A DNA stretch of 64,000 bases. Source: Clostridia bacterium (GTDB lineage: Bacteria; Bacillota; Clostridia; Oscillospirales; CAG-272). Positions 1-9,795 of the stretch are shown piece by piece. The notes beneath the pieces are model-generated. The model was given only the letters and a program-made list of their open reading frames with translations. It had not been told where the DNA came from and ran no database searches. Position 1 is the first letter of the stretch. Every line of letters begins with the position of its first letter. The position numbers and the translations under genes are program-made. The stretch is taken from NCBI GenBank assembly GCA_017501245.1, contig JAFVXI010000030.1, forward strand, positions 25,575 to 89,574. Direction: 5' to 3'.

Positions 1-3000
1 AGCGTGGAGGATCTCGGTCCTCTCCTGGGAAATGGGGTCTTGAAGGTGAGCGTTTATCACCTCGTTAAGGTCGGTCCTCGTTGTCGTGCGCTTGACCGCT
101 CTGCCGTTGTCAAGAGCGTTATACCAGGTTTGAGTGTATACCCATCCGCCAAGCTCGTTGTAATACTGCTCGGACTCAACGTAGCTGTCGCAGAGGGTGC
201 AGGTCTCTCTCCAGTGGTATCTGCCGTTGCCGTCGGATTCGCTCGTGTGCTCCATTTCCTTATGGTAGACGTCGCGCTCGAGCTCGAAGGTTATCTCCTC
301 AATGCAGCTGCCGTCAGCCTCGTTATATCCGAGCTGGAGGGTCATATAGCGAACGACCGTGCAGTTGCCCTCGTAGACCCAATAGGTAGCATGTCTGTAT
401 GCGAAGCCGCATTTCTCGGGATCGGTAACCGCACAGACGCTCTTATAGAAGTAAGACCAATAGCCGTGGTAGCCGTCGGCATGCTCCTGCGAGGCGTTGA
501 TCGCATCATCTATCCACCAGACCTCGCCCTGCTCGTCAAACTCGCATCTCGCATCATATACGTTGCAGTTATAGGAGCGTCCGCAGGGGCAGAAGGCGAC
601 GACGAGCTTGCCGCCGCAGACCGAGCCGTATTTCTCGAGGTCATATTCGGTTTTGATAACCAGATTGTGCCAGTAGATCTGCTCCTCGTAGCACTCTCCG
701 CAGACCGAGCAGCTGTAATAGATGTTGATTCCGCTCTCACAGCCCGCATCGGGATCGTGGAGGTAATAGGAGACGTCATAATCGTGAGCAAGCTCGCTAT
801 TTTCGTACGAGTCCTCGCAGATAAGCTCGCCGCCAACCGAAACGTAGTAGTCGTTGTTATAGTATCTCGTGCAGCCATCGATGCGGTTGAGATAGCGTGT
901 GGTCTGATATCTGAAGCCGCACTCACAGCTGTAAGCCTCGACCATGTAGATCACGCCGTCCTCGACGTAGGTGTTGGAGCTGTGGCGAGCGTTGCCACAG
1001 ATATTTACGTTGTAGTGGGAGTTTGCGCCGCAGGGGCAGAACTCATGGTTTACCCAGCCTCCGCAAGCGCCGTAGCTCGTGAGGTCGATCTCCTCACGGA
1101 AGGTGTGGTGACCGTAGAGGGTCTCCTCCTCGGAGTGATCGCAGTTCCTACAGGTCCTCGAGATGATAAAGCCGTCGTCGCAGCTATCGCCGAGGAGCTT
1201 GTAGGTCACGTCGAAGTCGTGCTCGTAGTGGCTTCCGTTAGTCCATTCAAGATTCTCTACGACCGAGACGTCGCCGACCCTGACGTTGATAACGGTGTCT
1301 GTCTCGACCTTACAGCCGTAGTAGCTGCGCACGTCGTCAAACTCAATATAGAGTCCGCACCCTCTGCAGTGGTAGTAGTGGAGGTCGTGCTGGATTCCGT
1401 ACTCGTCGTGGTTGACCTCGTGCCACTCTTCAAGATCGCAGCCGGAATAGATGCCCTCAAGGCTCCTCCAGCCGTTCTCGCCGCAGGCACAGGAGTAGAG
1501 GTAGATGTAGCCGCCCGAGCAGGTGCCGTAGTCGGCAAGGCGGATGGTCTTCCTCAGCACGGTGTTGTGGCCGTAGCTCTCGTGGCTCGACGATTCGCCG
1601 CAGTCGGGGCAGTATCTATGCTCGGTATAGCCGTCGGTGCAGCTCTCGCCGTAAAGCTCGTAGGTGTATTCGAAGCTATGGTCGGTCAGATGATAGGACC
1701 AGGAGACGTCGAGCAGAAGCTCACCGTCACGGTAGTAGCGTCTGATCTCGTTAACGGGAATAGTGCAGCTTGCGTCCTTCTCTCCGTATTCGGAGCGGCA
1801 TTCTCTCGTAGCGCCGCAAATCATGCAGAACTGCTGGCCGCCCTTGCCCTCCTCATACTTGCCTTCCTCGTCGTAGCTCTCGGAGACCCACTGACAGCCG
1901 GGCTCGCCGTTCACGGAGGTGACGGTGCCGCAAATACGGCAAACGCCCTTCTCTCCCCATCCGGGGCAAAGACCGTACTCAGCGAAGTTGAACTCGACCC
2001 ACTCGGTGGAGTGTCCGGAGGACTCGTAAGAATAGCTGTTGCCGCAGGCGGAGCAGGTCGCAACCACGGTATAACCGTCATCGCAGCTATCTCCGTTGAG
2101 CGTGTACTCGTATACGTAGTTATGGCTGCTGTTGTGGCTGCTCTCGCTGCTCTCGGCTATAAGGGTGTCGCCGATGTAAACGTAGTAGAAGGTATATATA
2201 GTGCTTACGCAGGGGCTCACCGACTCAGCGTACATATCGCCGACGATGCGCAGACCGCACTTGGGGCAGTAAAGCTCCTGGTACATATGAGGTCTGCCGA
2301 ATTCGTCAACGAACTGATCCATCTTAGGCTCGAAGGGACAAACCTGAGTGACGTCGTTGAAGGAGGTGATCTTGCCGCATCTCGTGCAGGCTCTGACGTA
2401 GATCTCGGAGCCGCAGGTCATGTCGGCTATGCCGAGGGTGGTCTCGGCGGTGCTGTGGTTCTCGTTCCTCATCTCGCCGCCGGCTTCGAAGACGGTCTCG
2501 CCGTCCTCGGTGTAGAACCTGTAGTCAACGCTCATAACCTGTACACAGGGCGAGGGCTGAGACATGATCATATAAGCCTCAACGAGGATGCCGCAGTCAC
2601 GGCACTTGCCGAACATATGCTGATAGGGCATACCCTCGGGGGTCATGCCGGTCTCACCGGAGATGGTCTCGATGTCGCAAAGAATAGCGGAGGTCATCGG
2701 GTCAAAGGTCTTGACGAGTCCGCATTCGCAGGACATATAAGGAAGCTTGGATGCGCAGTAGCCGAGCTCGCCGAAGTCAAATACGAGATTGAGGGTAGGC
2801 TCGTGCGTGCAGGAGAGATCCTTGCCGCAGTCGGCGCAAGTGTTTCCAACCTTGTTATGCTCGATCCTCGTCTGCTCATCCTTGAAGGAGCAAAGAAGCT
2901 TACCGCCTACGTAGTAGCTCTCGGTGACAGTCGTGGTAAATGCGCAGTTTTCGTCCTTCTCACTGACAGAGACGGTGACGGTCCTTTCAGCGCCGCATAC

Positions 3001-6000
3001 CGAGCAGACGTATCTTTCGGCGTCCTCACCCTCGACAAGAACCCAGTCGCAGGTGGTCTTGATATCGGTGTAGACCTTCTCGTCGCAGAATGCGCAGCCC
3101 TCGTAGCGCACCTGTCCTGCGCACATTCCAAGGCTCTCGAGATCGGTGTATCCGCTGCCAAGATAGTGGCCGAGGATGGTGATGGTGGTAGTGAAGTCGC
3201 AATTCACACAGCGGGTAACCATAGAGTGGCCGTCCTCGCACTTGTCGCCAAGGCTGACAAGCTCCTCGGTCAGCTCGTGCTCGGAGCTGCTCACATCCGT
3301 GGTAACGGTGAAGAGCTCGTTGCCGTCTATGCTTACGGTAACGGTAGACGCCTTGATCACAAGGCAGAGCTCGCTGTAGACGAAGCTTTCTTCCTTAATG
3401 GTAAGGCCGCACTTCTCACAGCTCTTTACGGTAACGGTATAGGGATTGCCGTTGTCGTCGAGATACTCCTCGGTGACGACGTTGAAATCACACTTGGTTC
3501 TTACGTCATCAAGAGAGAGGATCTCGCCGCATTCCGTACAAGCGGTAACATAGATATCGCCGCCGCAGATCTTGCCCTTAAGTCCGTATGCGCCGCTGAT
3601 GACGTTGCTGTGGTTGTCGGAGCTTCCCATGGGGGTCTCGTTGAAGGTGGCGATAGCCTCGCCGTCCCTACCGATAATAGAAAGGCAGCCAAAGATGGGA
3701 GTGCTGCAGTCGGCGTATACCGACGAGCCCTCGTAGGTGGTCTCGATGGAAAGTCCGCACTTATCGCAGTGGCTCTTCGTCGAGGAGATGGCGGTGATAG
3801 GGTTCATATGCTCGTCGATGACGATCTCTGCGCTCGACTTGACTAAAGTGAAGTCGCAATTGACCGTGCTTTCCTCAAGGTTGAGCTGCTTATTCTCGCC
3901 GCACTTGCAGGACCAGTAAACGAGCATACCGTCGCAGTAGCCGAGCTCGCCGAGGTCGATAGCGTTCATCACTTCGGGGATGTGGTTGCAGGGTGCGTTT
4001 GCGGTGTTGCCGCAGTCGATGCAGACGCCGTCAACGTAGTAGTGATCGCCGGTAGGAGCGGTCTTTTCTACCATAACGTAGCCGCATACGCAGGTGTAAG
4101 CGATCTCGCCCTCGCTTGCGCAGGTCGGACGCTTGAGGATGGAAGAGCCCTCGAAGATATGCTCCTCCTCGGTTGCCTTGCCGCCACAGCCCGAGCATTC
4201 AAGCCAGTGGCCGTGCTTGTTGAACTTATATCCGTTATCAAACTTATGCTCAAGGAGCTTTCCGTTTTCGCTGATAGCGGAGGAATAGGTGATGCCGTTG
4301 TAGACGAGCTTAGCGGTGTACTCGGTCTTGCCCTCTTTCGTACAGGTCGCAACGTGCTCGCGCACGGATGCCACGACGGTCTCTACTATTCTCTCGCCGC
4401 AGCCGTTCTCACAGGTGAGGATGACGGTAGCGGAGAGCTTATCCTCAGCGAAGCTCCACTCGTCGGAGAAGACGTGGGAGAGAGGATCGGTGAAGCCGTC
4501 CTTGTAGCTGTATCCGCAAAGGACGCATTCGTGGAGTCTGTATCCGCCGGCGGCACAGGTGGGCTCTACCGTCGAATGCTCGTAGGAGTGGTTAAGTCTG
4601 GGGGTAGTAACCGTGATCTTAGAGCCGCACTCGCCGCAGACGCTGGTGACGGAGCCGACCGCCTCACAGGTAGCGTCGATGCTCTCGGTGATCTCGTAGT
4701 TATGTCCGAAGGCCGAAATTCTCTCGTAGTGGGAGTAGCCGCAGCCTCTCGTACACTCAACGAAGGAGTGGCCGTCCTCGGTGCAGCTTGCGGGAGTGGT
4801 AGTCGCAGAGAGGGAATGGCCGTAAGCCTTAACGACGTCGTTCTTCTCGTAGTAAGCGCATCTCGAGCAGCGATGAAGGGTATAGCCGTCGGTCGTGCAG
4901 GTCGCCTCTACGGTCTTGTCGAGCCAGATATGTCCGTAAAGCGCACAGCGCTCAGCGGGAGTAAGGCTCGTGACGGTGTAGTAGGAGAAGTGATTGGTCC
5001 TGAAGGTGACGTAGCCGCCCGCATAGGTCGCCTCGATGGAAACGGGAGTTCCGTCCGAAACGTACCAGATAGCGATGGAGTCAACGTCCTCGCCCTCAGC
5101 GGGAGTGTAGGGGATAGTTACGGTGACGTAGTTGTCGCCGAAGTCGGTGATGGCGTTGCCACCCTCGGTGATGGTAAAGTTGTAGATCGGGCTGTCGCCG
5201 AGCTGAGCCTTCTGCTCCTCGGTGAGGAGCTTCAGAGCCTTCTCGAGGTCCTCGCCCTCAAGCGTGCCTGCAGAGACGGTGACGTCCTTGTTGGCGATGG
5301 CGCCGCCCTCACCTGCGATCTCGCCGAGGTTAAGGCTTGCGTCCTTGAGTGCAACCTCTCCGGATGCGGAAAGGTCGGAGGAGCCGAGCGATGCGGAGGT
5401 GTCGGCAGAGGCGTCGATGACCTCCTTGGTTGCGCCGCATTCGTCATGCTGACAGGTGTAGGTCCTGACGTTTCCGACGAGGACGCCCTCGTCCCACTTA
5501 TGGTTGTCGTTTTTGGGGATGGTGGTTCTTGAGCCGTACTCGCAGAGCTGGCAGTCGTAGCGCTTGGAGCCCTCGGACGAGCAGGTCGCCTCGATCTCGA
5601 TGGTTGCGATCTCGGTGTGTCTTGTAATGGTCTGACCGTCTACGAGCTCGCCGCAGACGTTACACTTGAACTTCTGAATGAACGTACAGGTTCCGATAGC
5701 CTCCTCGATGGCCTCAACGCCCTTGATATCGTGGCCGAGGGCAGGTGCGGTCTCGTTCATATAGGAGCCGCCGCATCTCTCGCAGGCGTAGGTCTCGCTT
5801 GCGGGTGCGGAGCAGGTTGCGTCCTCGGACTTAATGAGGACGTAGCTATGGCCGAGCTTTTCCTCGCTCTCGCCGCATCTCTCGCAAGTGTGGCCACTCT
5901 CACAGGTCAGATCCCCGTCCCAGCTGTGGCCGAGGGGGTCGGTCTCGTCAGCGGTGTAGGTCTCGCCGCAGACCGAGCAGCCGTAGGTGGTGTAGCCGCC

Positions 6001-9000
6001 CTCGGTGCAGGAGGGCTCGGTGATCTCGGTGTACTGGCTGTGTCCGATGGGAGCGATAGCCTCGGTCATCTCGCCGCCGCACTTCGAGCAGGAATAGGTG
6101 AGAACACCCGCCTCGGTGCAGCCGGGCTGCTTCGTGATGATGCCATCAGACCATGCGTGGCCGGGCTCCTCGCCGTAGTCGCCGCCGCAGACCGAGCAGA
6201 TAGCCCTGTCGGTGCAGGTGGTCTCGCCGCCTGAGCAGCTCTCGCTCTCGGTGTGGTTGCGCTCTGTGTCGTTGATGCAGTATCTGACGTGGATTCCGTC
6301 CTGCGACTGCCATTCGGTCCATACGTGGCCGAGCAGAGTTCCCTCTGCCTCAAAGCTCTCGTCGCTTCTGTCGCCACAGTTAGCGCAGGAGTAGTAGTAA
6401 TATGCGTTAGTCTCGCAGGTCGCCGCCGAAGCAAGATATTTTGCATCGGTGCTCATACTGTCGAAGCTGTGCTTCAGGGTCTGTCCGTAGGTGCTTCCGC
6501 AAACCTCGCAAACTGCCTTATCTGCGCAGGTTGCCTCGCCGCCCACGTGGCCGAGAGCCTCGCCCTCGGTGTAGTCACATTTTGCGCAGCGGACGGGCTC
6601 GGTGCAGTTTGCCTCGAGCAGCTCGTGGCCGAGCGCCTCGGTCTCCTCAGCGGTATAGCTGTCGCCGCAGACGGAGCAGACGTAGGTGGTGTAGCCGCCC
6701 TTATCGCAGGTGGGCTCGGTAACGACAGCCTCGTAATTATGTCCTGCCGCCTCGGTCTCCTCAGCGATATAGCTGTCGCCGCAGGCGGAGCAGACGTAGG
6801 TGGTGTAGCCGCCCTTATCGCAGGTGGGCTCGGTAACGACAGCCTCGTACTTATGTCCTGCCGCCTCACCCTCGGTAGCGCCGCACTTCTCGCAGGTCAT
6901 AGGCTCGGTGCAGGTCGCATCCTTCCAGCTATGATCGAGCAAGCTGCCGTACTTAGCGCCGCAGGCCTCGCAGACTGCCTGCTCTGTGCAGGACGCCTCG
7001 CCGCCGTAGCAAACGCCGCTCTCGGTGTGGGAGTTATTTCTTACGCAATATCTGATGTGCTTTCCGTCGCCGATGGGCTGCCATTCGCCAAACTTACAGC
7101 CGACGGGGTCGGTCTCATCGGAGGTGAAGGAATGTGCGCACACAGCGCAGGTGTAGGTGGTATATCCGCCCTCGAAGCAGGAGGGCTCGGTAACGATCGC
7201 CTCGTAGTCATGGTCTGCAAGCTCGCCGTACTTAGCGCCGCAAGCCTCGCAGACTGCCTGCTCGGTGCAGGATGCCTCGCCGCCGGCGCAGGGTGCGGTC
7301 TCGTTATGAGAGGCGTCTCTCTCGCAGTATCTTACGTGCTGGTCGCCGCCGATGGGCTGCCACTTGCCAAACTCACAGCCGAGTGCATCGGTCTCATCGG
7401 CAGTGTAGCTGTCGCCACAAACGGAACAGGTATAAGTGGTGTAGCCACCCTCGAAGCAGGTGGGATCGGTAACGACAGCCTCGTAGCTATGTCCCTTAGG
7501 CGGTGTGTAAACGACGCCACAGACCTCGCAGGCAGCGCCGACCTTACAGGTTGCCTCGCCGCCGGAGTGACCGAGCGCAGCTACCTCGTCAGCGGTGTAG
7601 CTGTCGGAGCAGACGGAGCAGGTATAGGTGGTATAGCCACCCTCAGTACAGGTAGGCTTGGTTACGACAGCCTCGTAGCTGTGTCCTGCCGCCTCGGTCG
7701 CATCAGCAGTGTAGCTGTCGGAGCAGACGGAACAGGTATAGGTGGTATAGCCACCCTCAGTACAGGTAGGCTTAGTTACGACAGCCTCGTAGCTGTGTCC
7801 TGCCGCTTCGGTCGCATCAGCAGTGTAGCTGTCGGAGCAGACGGAACAGGTATAGGTGGTATAGCCGCCCTCTGTGCAGGTGGGCTTGGTTACGACGGCA
7901 CCGTACTCATGATCTGCAACCTCACCGTAAGCAGTGCCGCAGTCAGTGCAGACGGCAGGCTTCGTGCATGTCGCCTTACCGCCCGAGCAGGGCTTGGTTT
8001 CGGTGTGGCTGTTGTTTCTGATACAGTATCTGATGTGGTTGCCGTCACCGAGCGACTGCCATTCGCCATATTCACAGCCGAGAGCCGCAACCTCGTCGCC
8101 CTTATAGCTGTCGCCACAAACGGAGCAGACGTAGGTGGTGTAGCCGCCCTCGGTACAGGTAGGCTTGGTAACCGTCGACTTGTAGCTGTGTCCTGCCGCC
8201 TCGGTCTCCTCGGCGGTGTAGCTGTCGCCGCAGGCGGAGCAAACGTAGGTGGTGTAGCCGCCCTTATCGCAGGTAGGCTTGGTAACCGTCGCCACGTATG
8301 CGTGCTTGAGGGGCTCGCCCTCGGTAGCGCCGCAAACTGTACAGGTCTTGGGTGCGGAGCAGGTAGCGTCAGCGAAGCTATGCTTCAAGAGCTCGCCGTA
8401 CTTGCCGCCGCAAACGATACAGGATCCCTGCTCGGTGCAGCTGGGTGTGCCGCCAAGGCAGAAGGATGCCTGAGTGTGAGAGGGATCGTTTTTGCAGACC
8501 CTTGAGTGAGTGCCGTCGCCGACGGGCGTCCAGTCACCCCACTCGCATTCAAGCTTGTTGCCCTCGGTCTCGCCGCAGACCGTGCAGGTCTTGGGTGCGG
8601 AGCAGGTAGCGTCAGCGAAGCTATGCCCGCCGAGCTCGCCGTAGGGCTCGCCGCAAAGCGAGCAAACAGCCTTATCTTTACAGTTAGCGGTGCCGCCGGT
8701 GTGCTTAAGGGGCTCACCCTCGGTCTCGCCGCAGACCGTACAGGTCTTGGGGGTGGTGCAGGTAGCGTCAGCGAAGCTATGCTCGCCGAGCTCGCCGTAG
8801 GGCTCGCCGCAAAGCGAGCAAACAGCCTTATCCTTGCAGTTTGCGGTTCCGCCGGTGTGCTTAAGGGGCTCACCCTCGGTCTCGCCGCAGTCCTTACAGG
8901 TCTTGGGAGTGGTGCAGGTAGCGTCGGCAAACGAATGTGCCGAATAGTCGCCGTACTCCTCTCCACATCTGTCACAAACGGCCTTCTCGGAGCAACTTGC

Positions 9001-9195
9001 CTTGCCGCCCACGTGTCCGAGAGCCTCGCCCTCGGTCTTGCCGCAGATCTCACAGTGCTTAGGCTCGGTGCAGGTTGCATCGGCCCACTCATGCTCACAG
9101 CCAAGCAGGCCCGCAAGCACGTCGCAGCCCGTCAAGCTACATAAAGCAGCAAGGATTACGAGCAGCACGAGAAGAAGTGTCAATGATCTCTTCAT
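1..9195 (-). CDS. Giant CxxC-repeat surface lipoprotein, 3' end outside window
   Basis: One uninterrupted frame starts at the ATG at 9195 (AGGAGG 10 nt upstream) and is still open at base 1, so at least 3,065 residues are present and the C-terminus is missing. Residues 1-24 form a lipoprotein signal peptide ending in the lipobox LTGC, so the mature protein should be anchored outside the membrane. Residues about 25-1250 are near-identical 30-40 residue repeats of the type PTCTEGGYTTYTCSVCGDSY, each with CxxC pairs. Residues about 1250-1405 form a cysteine-poor, beta-rich segment ending in an HFSYY motif. The remainder is a more diverged CxxC repeat region (CGKC, CTRCG, CPDCG). It resembles the 1,580-residue protein at 34425-39167 in order and sequence. 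Such repeat proteins occur in gut Clostridia without a known function. Metal binding or a structural role is only an inference. Confident as a gene, not as a function. Confidence 0.93.
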   Translation of the reverse strand, partial: MKRSLTLLLVLLVILAALCSLTGCDVLAGLLGCEHEWADATCTEPKHCEICGKTEGEALGHVGGKASCSEKAVCDRCGEEYGDYSAHSFADATCTTPKTCKDCGETEGEPLKHTGGTANCKDKAVCSLCGEPYGELGEHSFADATCTTPKTCTVCGETEGEPLKHTGGTANCKDKAVCSLCGEPYGELGGHSFADATCSAPKTCTVCGETEGNKLECEWGDWTPVGDGTHSRVCKNDPSHTQASFCLGGTPSCTEQGSCIVCGGKYGELLKHSFADATCSAPKTCTVCGATEGEPLKHAYVATVTKPTCDKGGYTTYVCSACGDSYTAEETEAAGHSYKSTVTKPTCTEGGYTTYVCSVCGDSYKGDEVAALGCEYGEWQSLGDGNHIRYCIRNNSHTETKPCSGGKATCTKPAVCTDCGTAYGEVADHEYGAVVTKPTCTEGGYTTYTCSVCSDSYTADATEAAGHSYEAVVTKPTCTEGGYTTYTCSVCSDSYTADATEAAGHSYEAVVTKPTCTEGGYTTYTCSVCSDSYTADEVAALGHSGGEATCKVGAACEVCGVVYTPPKGHSYEAVVTDPTCFEGGYTTYTCSVCGDSYTADETDALGCEFGKWQPIGGDQHVRYCERDASHNETAPCAGGEASCTEQAVCEACGAKYGELADHDYEAIVTEPSCFEGGYTTYTCAVCAHSFTSDETDPVGCKFGEWQPIGDGKHIRYCVRNNSHTESGVCYGGEASCTEQAVCEACGAKYGSLLDHSWKDATCTEPMTCEKCGATEGEAAGHKYEAVVTEPTCDKGGYTTYVCSACGDSYIAEETEAAGHNYEAVVTEPTCDKGGYTTYVCSVCGDSYTAEETEALGHELLEANCTEPVRCAKCDYTEGEALGHVGGEATCADKAVCEVCGSTYGQTLKHSFDSMSTDAKYLASAATCETNAYYYYSCANCGDRSDESFEAEGTLLGHVWTEWQSQDGIHVRYCINDTERNHTESESCSGGETTCTDRAICSVCGGDYGEEPGHAWSDGIITKQPGCTEAGVLTYSCSKCGGEMTEAIAPIGHSQYTEITEPSCTEGGYTTYGCSVCGETYTADETDPLGHSWDGDLTCESGHTCERCGESEEKLGHSYVLIKSEDATCSAPASETYACERCGGSYMNETAPALGHDIKGVEAIEEAIGTCTFIQKFKCNVCGELVDGQTITRHTEIATIEIEATCSSEGSKRYDCQLCEYGSRTTIPKNDNHKWDEGVLVGNVRTYTCQHDECGATKEVIDASADTSASLGSSDLSASGEVALKDASLNLGEIAGEGGAIANKDVTVSAGTLEGEDLEKALKLLTEEQKAQLGDSPIYNFTITEGGNAITDFGDNYVTVTIPYTPAEGEDVDSIAIWYVSDGTPVSIEATYAGGYVTFRTNHFSYYTVTSLTPAERCALYGHIWLDKTVEATCTTDGYTLHRCSRCAYYEKNDVVKAYGHSLSATTTPASCTEDGHSFVECTRGCGYSHYERISAFGHNYEITESIDATCEAVGSVTSVCGECGSKITVTTPRLNHSYEHSTVEPTCAAGGYRLHECVLCGYSYKDGFTDPLSHVFSDEWSFAEDKLSATVILTCENGCGERIVETVVASVREHVATCTKEGKTEYTAKLVYNGITYSSAISENGKLLEHKFDNGYKFNKHGHWLECSGCGGKATEEEHIFEGSSILKRPTCASEGEIAYTCVCGYVMVEKTAPTGDHYYVDGVCIDCGNTANAPCNHIPEVMNAIDLGELGYCDGMLVYWSCKCGENKQLNLEESTVNCDFTLVKSSAEIVIDEHMNPITAISSTKSHCDKCGLSIETTYEGSSVYADCSTPIFGCLSIIGRDGEAIATFNETPMGSSDNHSNVISGAYGLKGKICGGDIYVTACTECGEILSLDDVRTKCDFNVVTEEYLDDNGNPYTVTVKSCEKCGLTIKEESFVYSELCLVIKASTVTVSIDGNELFTVTTDVSSSEHELTEELVSLGDKCEDGHSMVTRCVNCDFTTTITILGHYLGSGYTDLESLGMCAGQVRYEGCAFCDEKVYTDIKTTCDWVLVEGEDAERYVCSVCGAERTVTVSVSEKDENCAFTTTVTESYYVGGKLLCSFKDEQTRIEHNKVGNTCADCGKDLSCTHEPTLNLVFDFGELGYCASKLPYMSCECGLVKTFDPMTSAILCDIETISGETGMTPEGMPYQHMFGKCRDCGILVEAYMIMSQPSPCVQVMSVDYRFYTEDGETVFEAGGEMRNENHSTAETTLGIADMTCGSEIYVRACTRCGKITSFNDVTQVCPFEPKMDQFVDEFGRPHMYQELYCPKCGLRIVGDMYAESVSPCVSTIYTFYYVYIGDTLIAESSESSHNSSHNYVYEYTLNGDSCDDGYTVVATCSACGNSYSYESSGHSTEWVEFNFAEYGLCPGWGEKGVCRICGTVTSVNGEPGCQWVSESYDEEGKYEEGKGGQQFCMICGATRECRSEYGEKDASCTIPVNEIRRYYRDGELLLDVSWSYHLTDHSFEYTYELYGESCTDGYTEHRYCPDCGESSSHESYGHNTVLRKTIRLADYGTCSGGYIYLYSCACGENGWRSLEGIYSGCDLEEWHEVNHDEYGIQHDLHYYHCRGCGLYIEFDDVRSYYGCKVETDTVINVRVGDVSVVENLEWTNGSHYEHDFDVTYKLLGDSCDDGFIISRTCRNCDHSEEETLYGHHTFREEIDLTSYGACGGWVNHEFCPCGANSHYNVNICGNARHSSNTYVEDGVIYMVEAYSCECGFRYQTTRYLNRIDGCTRYYNNDYYVSVGGELICEDSYENSELAHDYDVSYYLHDPDAGCESGINIYYSCSVCGECYEEQIYWHNLVIKTEYDLEKYGSVCGGKLVVAFCPCGRSYNCNVYDARCEFDEQGEVWWIDDAINASQEHADGYHGYWSYFYKSVCAVTDPEKCGFAYRHATYWVYEGNCTVVRYMTLQLGYNEADGSCIEEITFELERDVYHKEMEHTSESDGNGRYHWRETCTLCDSYVESEQYYNELGGWVYTQTWYNALDNGRAVKRTTTRTDLNEVINAHLQDPISQERTEILHA

Positions 9196-9237
9196 ACGAA
9201 AGAAACCTCCTAAAATAATATAAATAAGGATGACACA

Positions 9238-9266
9238 ACTTTACTCCTCCACCGCCGAAAAGTCAA
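9238..9266 (-). promoter_or_regulatory. Sigma-A-type promoter of the giant lipoprotein
   Basis: Read on the minus strand, TTGACT (9266-9261) is followed after exactly 17 bp by TAAAGT (9243-9238). It lies about 45 nt upstream of the lipoprotein start codon. Confidence 0.55.
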
Positions 9267-9457
9267 TCGAAAAAACCGAAAAAACTAAAAGAAAATCCCA
9301 AACCGCAGAAATAATCACCAAAAGCCAAAACCACCCTTTGTATATATCTCACATAATGCAAAATATCTAAAAGAAATACTTTTAAATTAGTAAAATTGCT
9401 AAAAACCCAGCCTTTTCCGGTGTCATCCGCCCTTAAAAACGCTGCTCTTACGTCGGC
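9267..9457. other. Non-coding AT-rich spacer
   Basis: This stretch is A-rich on the plus strand and holds no credible gene. A short minus-strand frame here lacks a ribosome site and overlaps the tandem repeat that follows, so I treat it as spurious. Confidence 0.5.
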
Positions 9458-9648
9458 TGATCCGCCCACCATCTGCGCTTCGCCTCTTGCCGATCCGCCC
9501 CCATCTGCGCTTCGCCTCTTGCCGATCCGCCCCCATCTGCGCTTCGCCTCTTACTGATCCGCCCCCATCTGTGCTTCTCCTCTTGCTGATCCGCCCCATC
9601 TGCGCTTCGCCTCTTGCTGATCCGCCCCACCTGCGCTTCGCCTCTTGC
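9458..9648. repeat. Six-copy 31-33 bp tandem repeat
   Basis: Six head-to-tail copies begin at 9458, 9491, 9523, 9555, 9587 and 9618. Each contains GATCCGCC, a CATCTGCGCTTCGCCTC core and a CTTGC end. Copies differ by single substitutions or one-base length changes. An imperfect inverted repeat with GATGC arms follows at about 9662-9701. The array lies between the promoter of the giant lipoprotein and the 3' end of dapA, so it may affect dapA transcript ends. No function is evident. Confidence 0.85.
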
Positions 9649-9795
9649 TTAGCGATCGTCGGCAGAGGTATGCATCGGATTTTTGATGCGTATGACCTGC
9701 GGCGGATCTCGGGCGCTGTGCCAAAGCGCTAAGCGAGCAGAGAGGCTCTTCTGCCGTCGTTGAGTGTTCCCCCGTCTTTCGCTTCGCCCGCAGGC

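Noticed and set aside
4-9144. Very long plus-strand open frames (up to 1,280 codons) at 4-3846, 3982-5532, 6253-8505 and 8506-9144
   Set aside because: They lie exactly antisense, codon on codon, to the giant lipoprotein. They are open only because the real gene avoids TTA, CTA and TCA codons. They have no ribosome sites and no family motifs.
9448-9630. 60-codon minus-strand frame across the 32-bp tandem repeat
   Set aside because: It translates the repeat only (arginine and lysine rich) and has no ribosome site.
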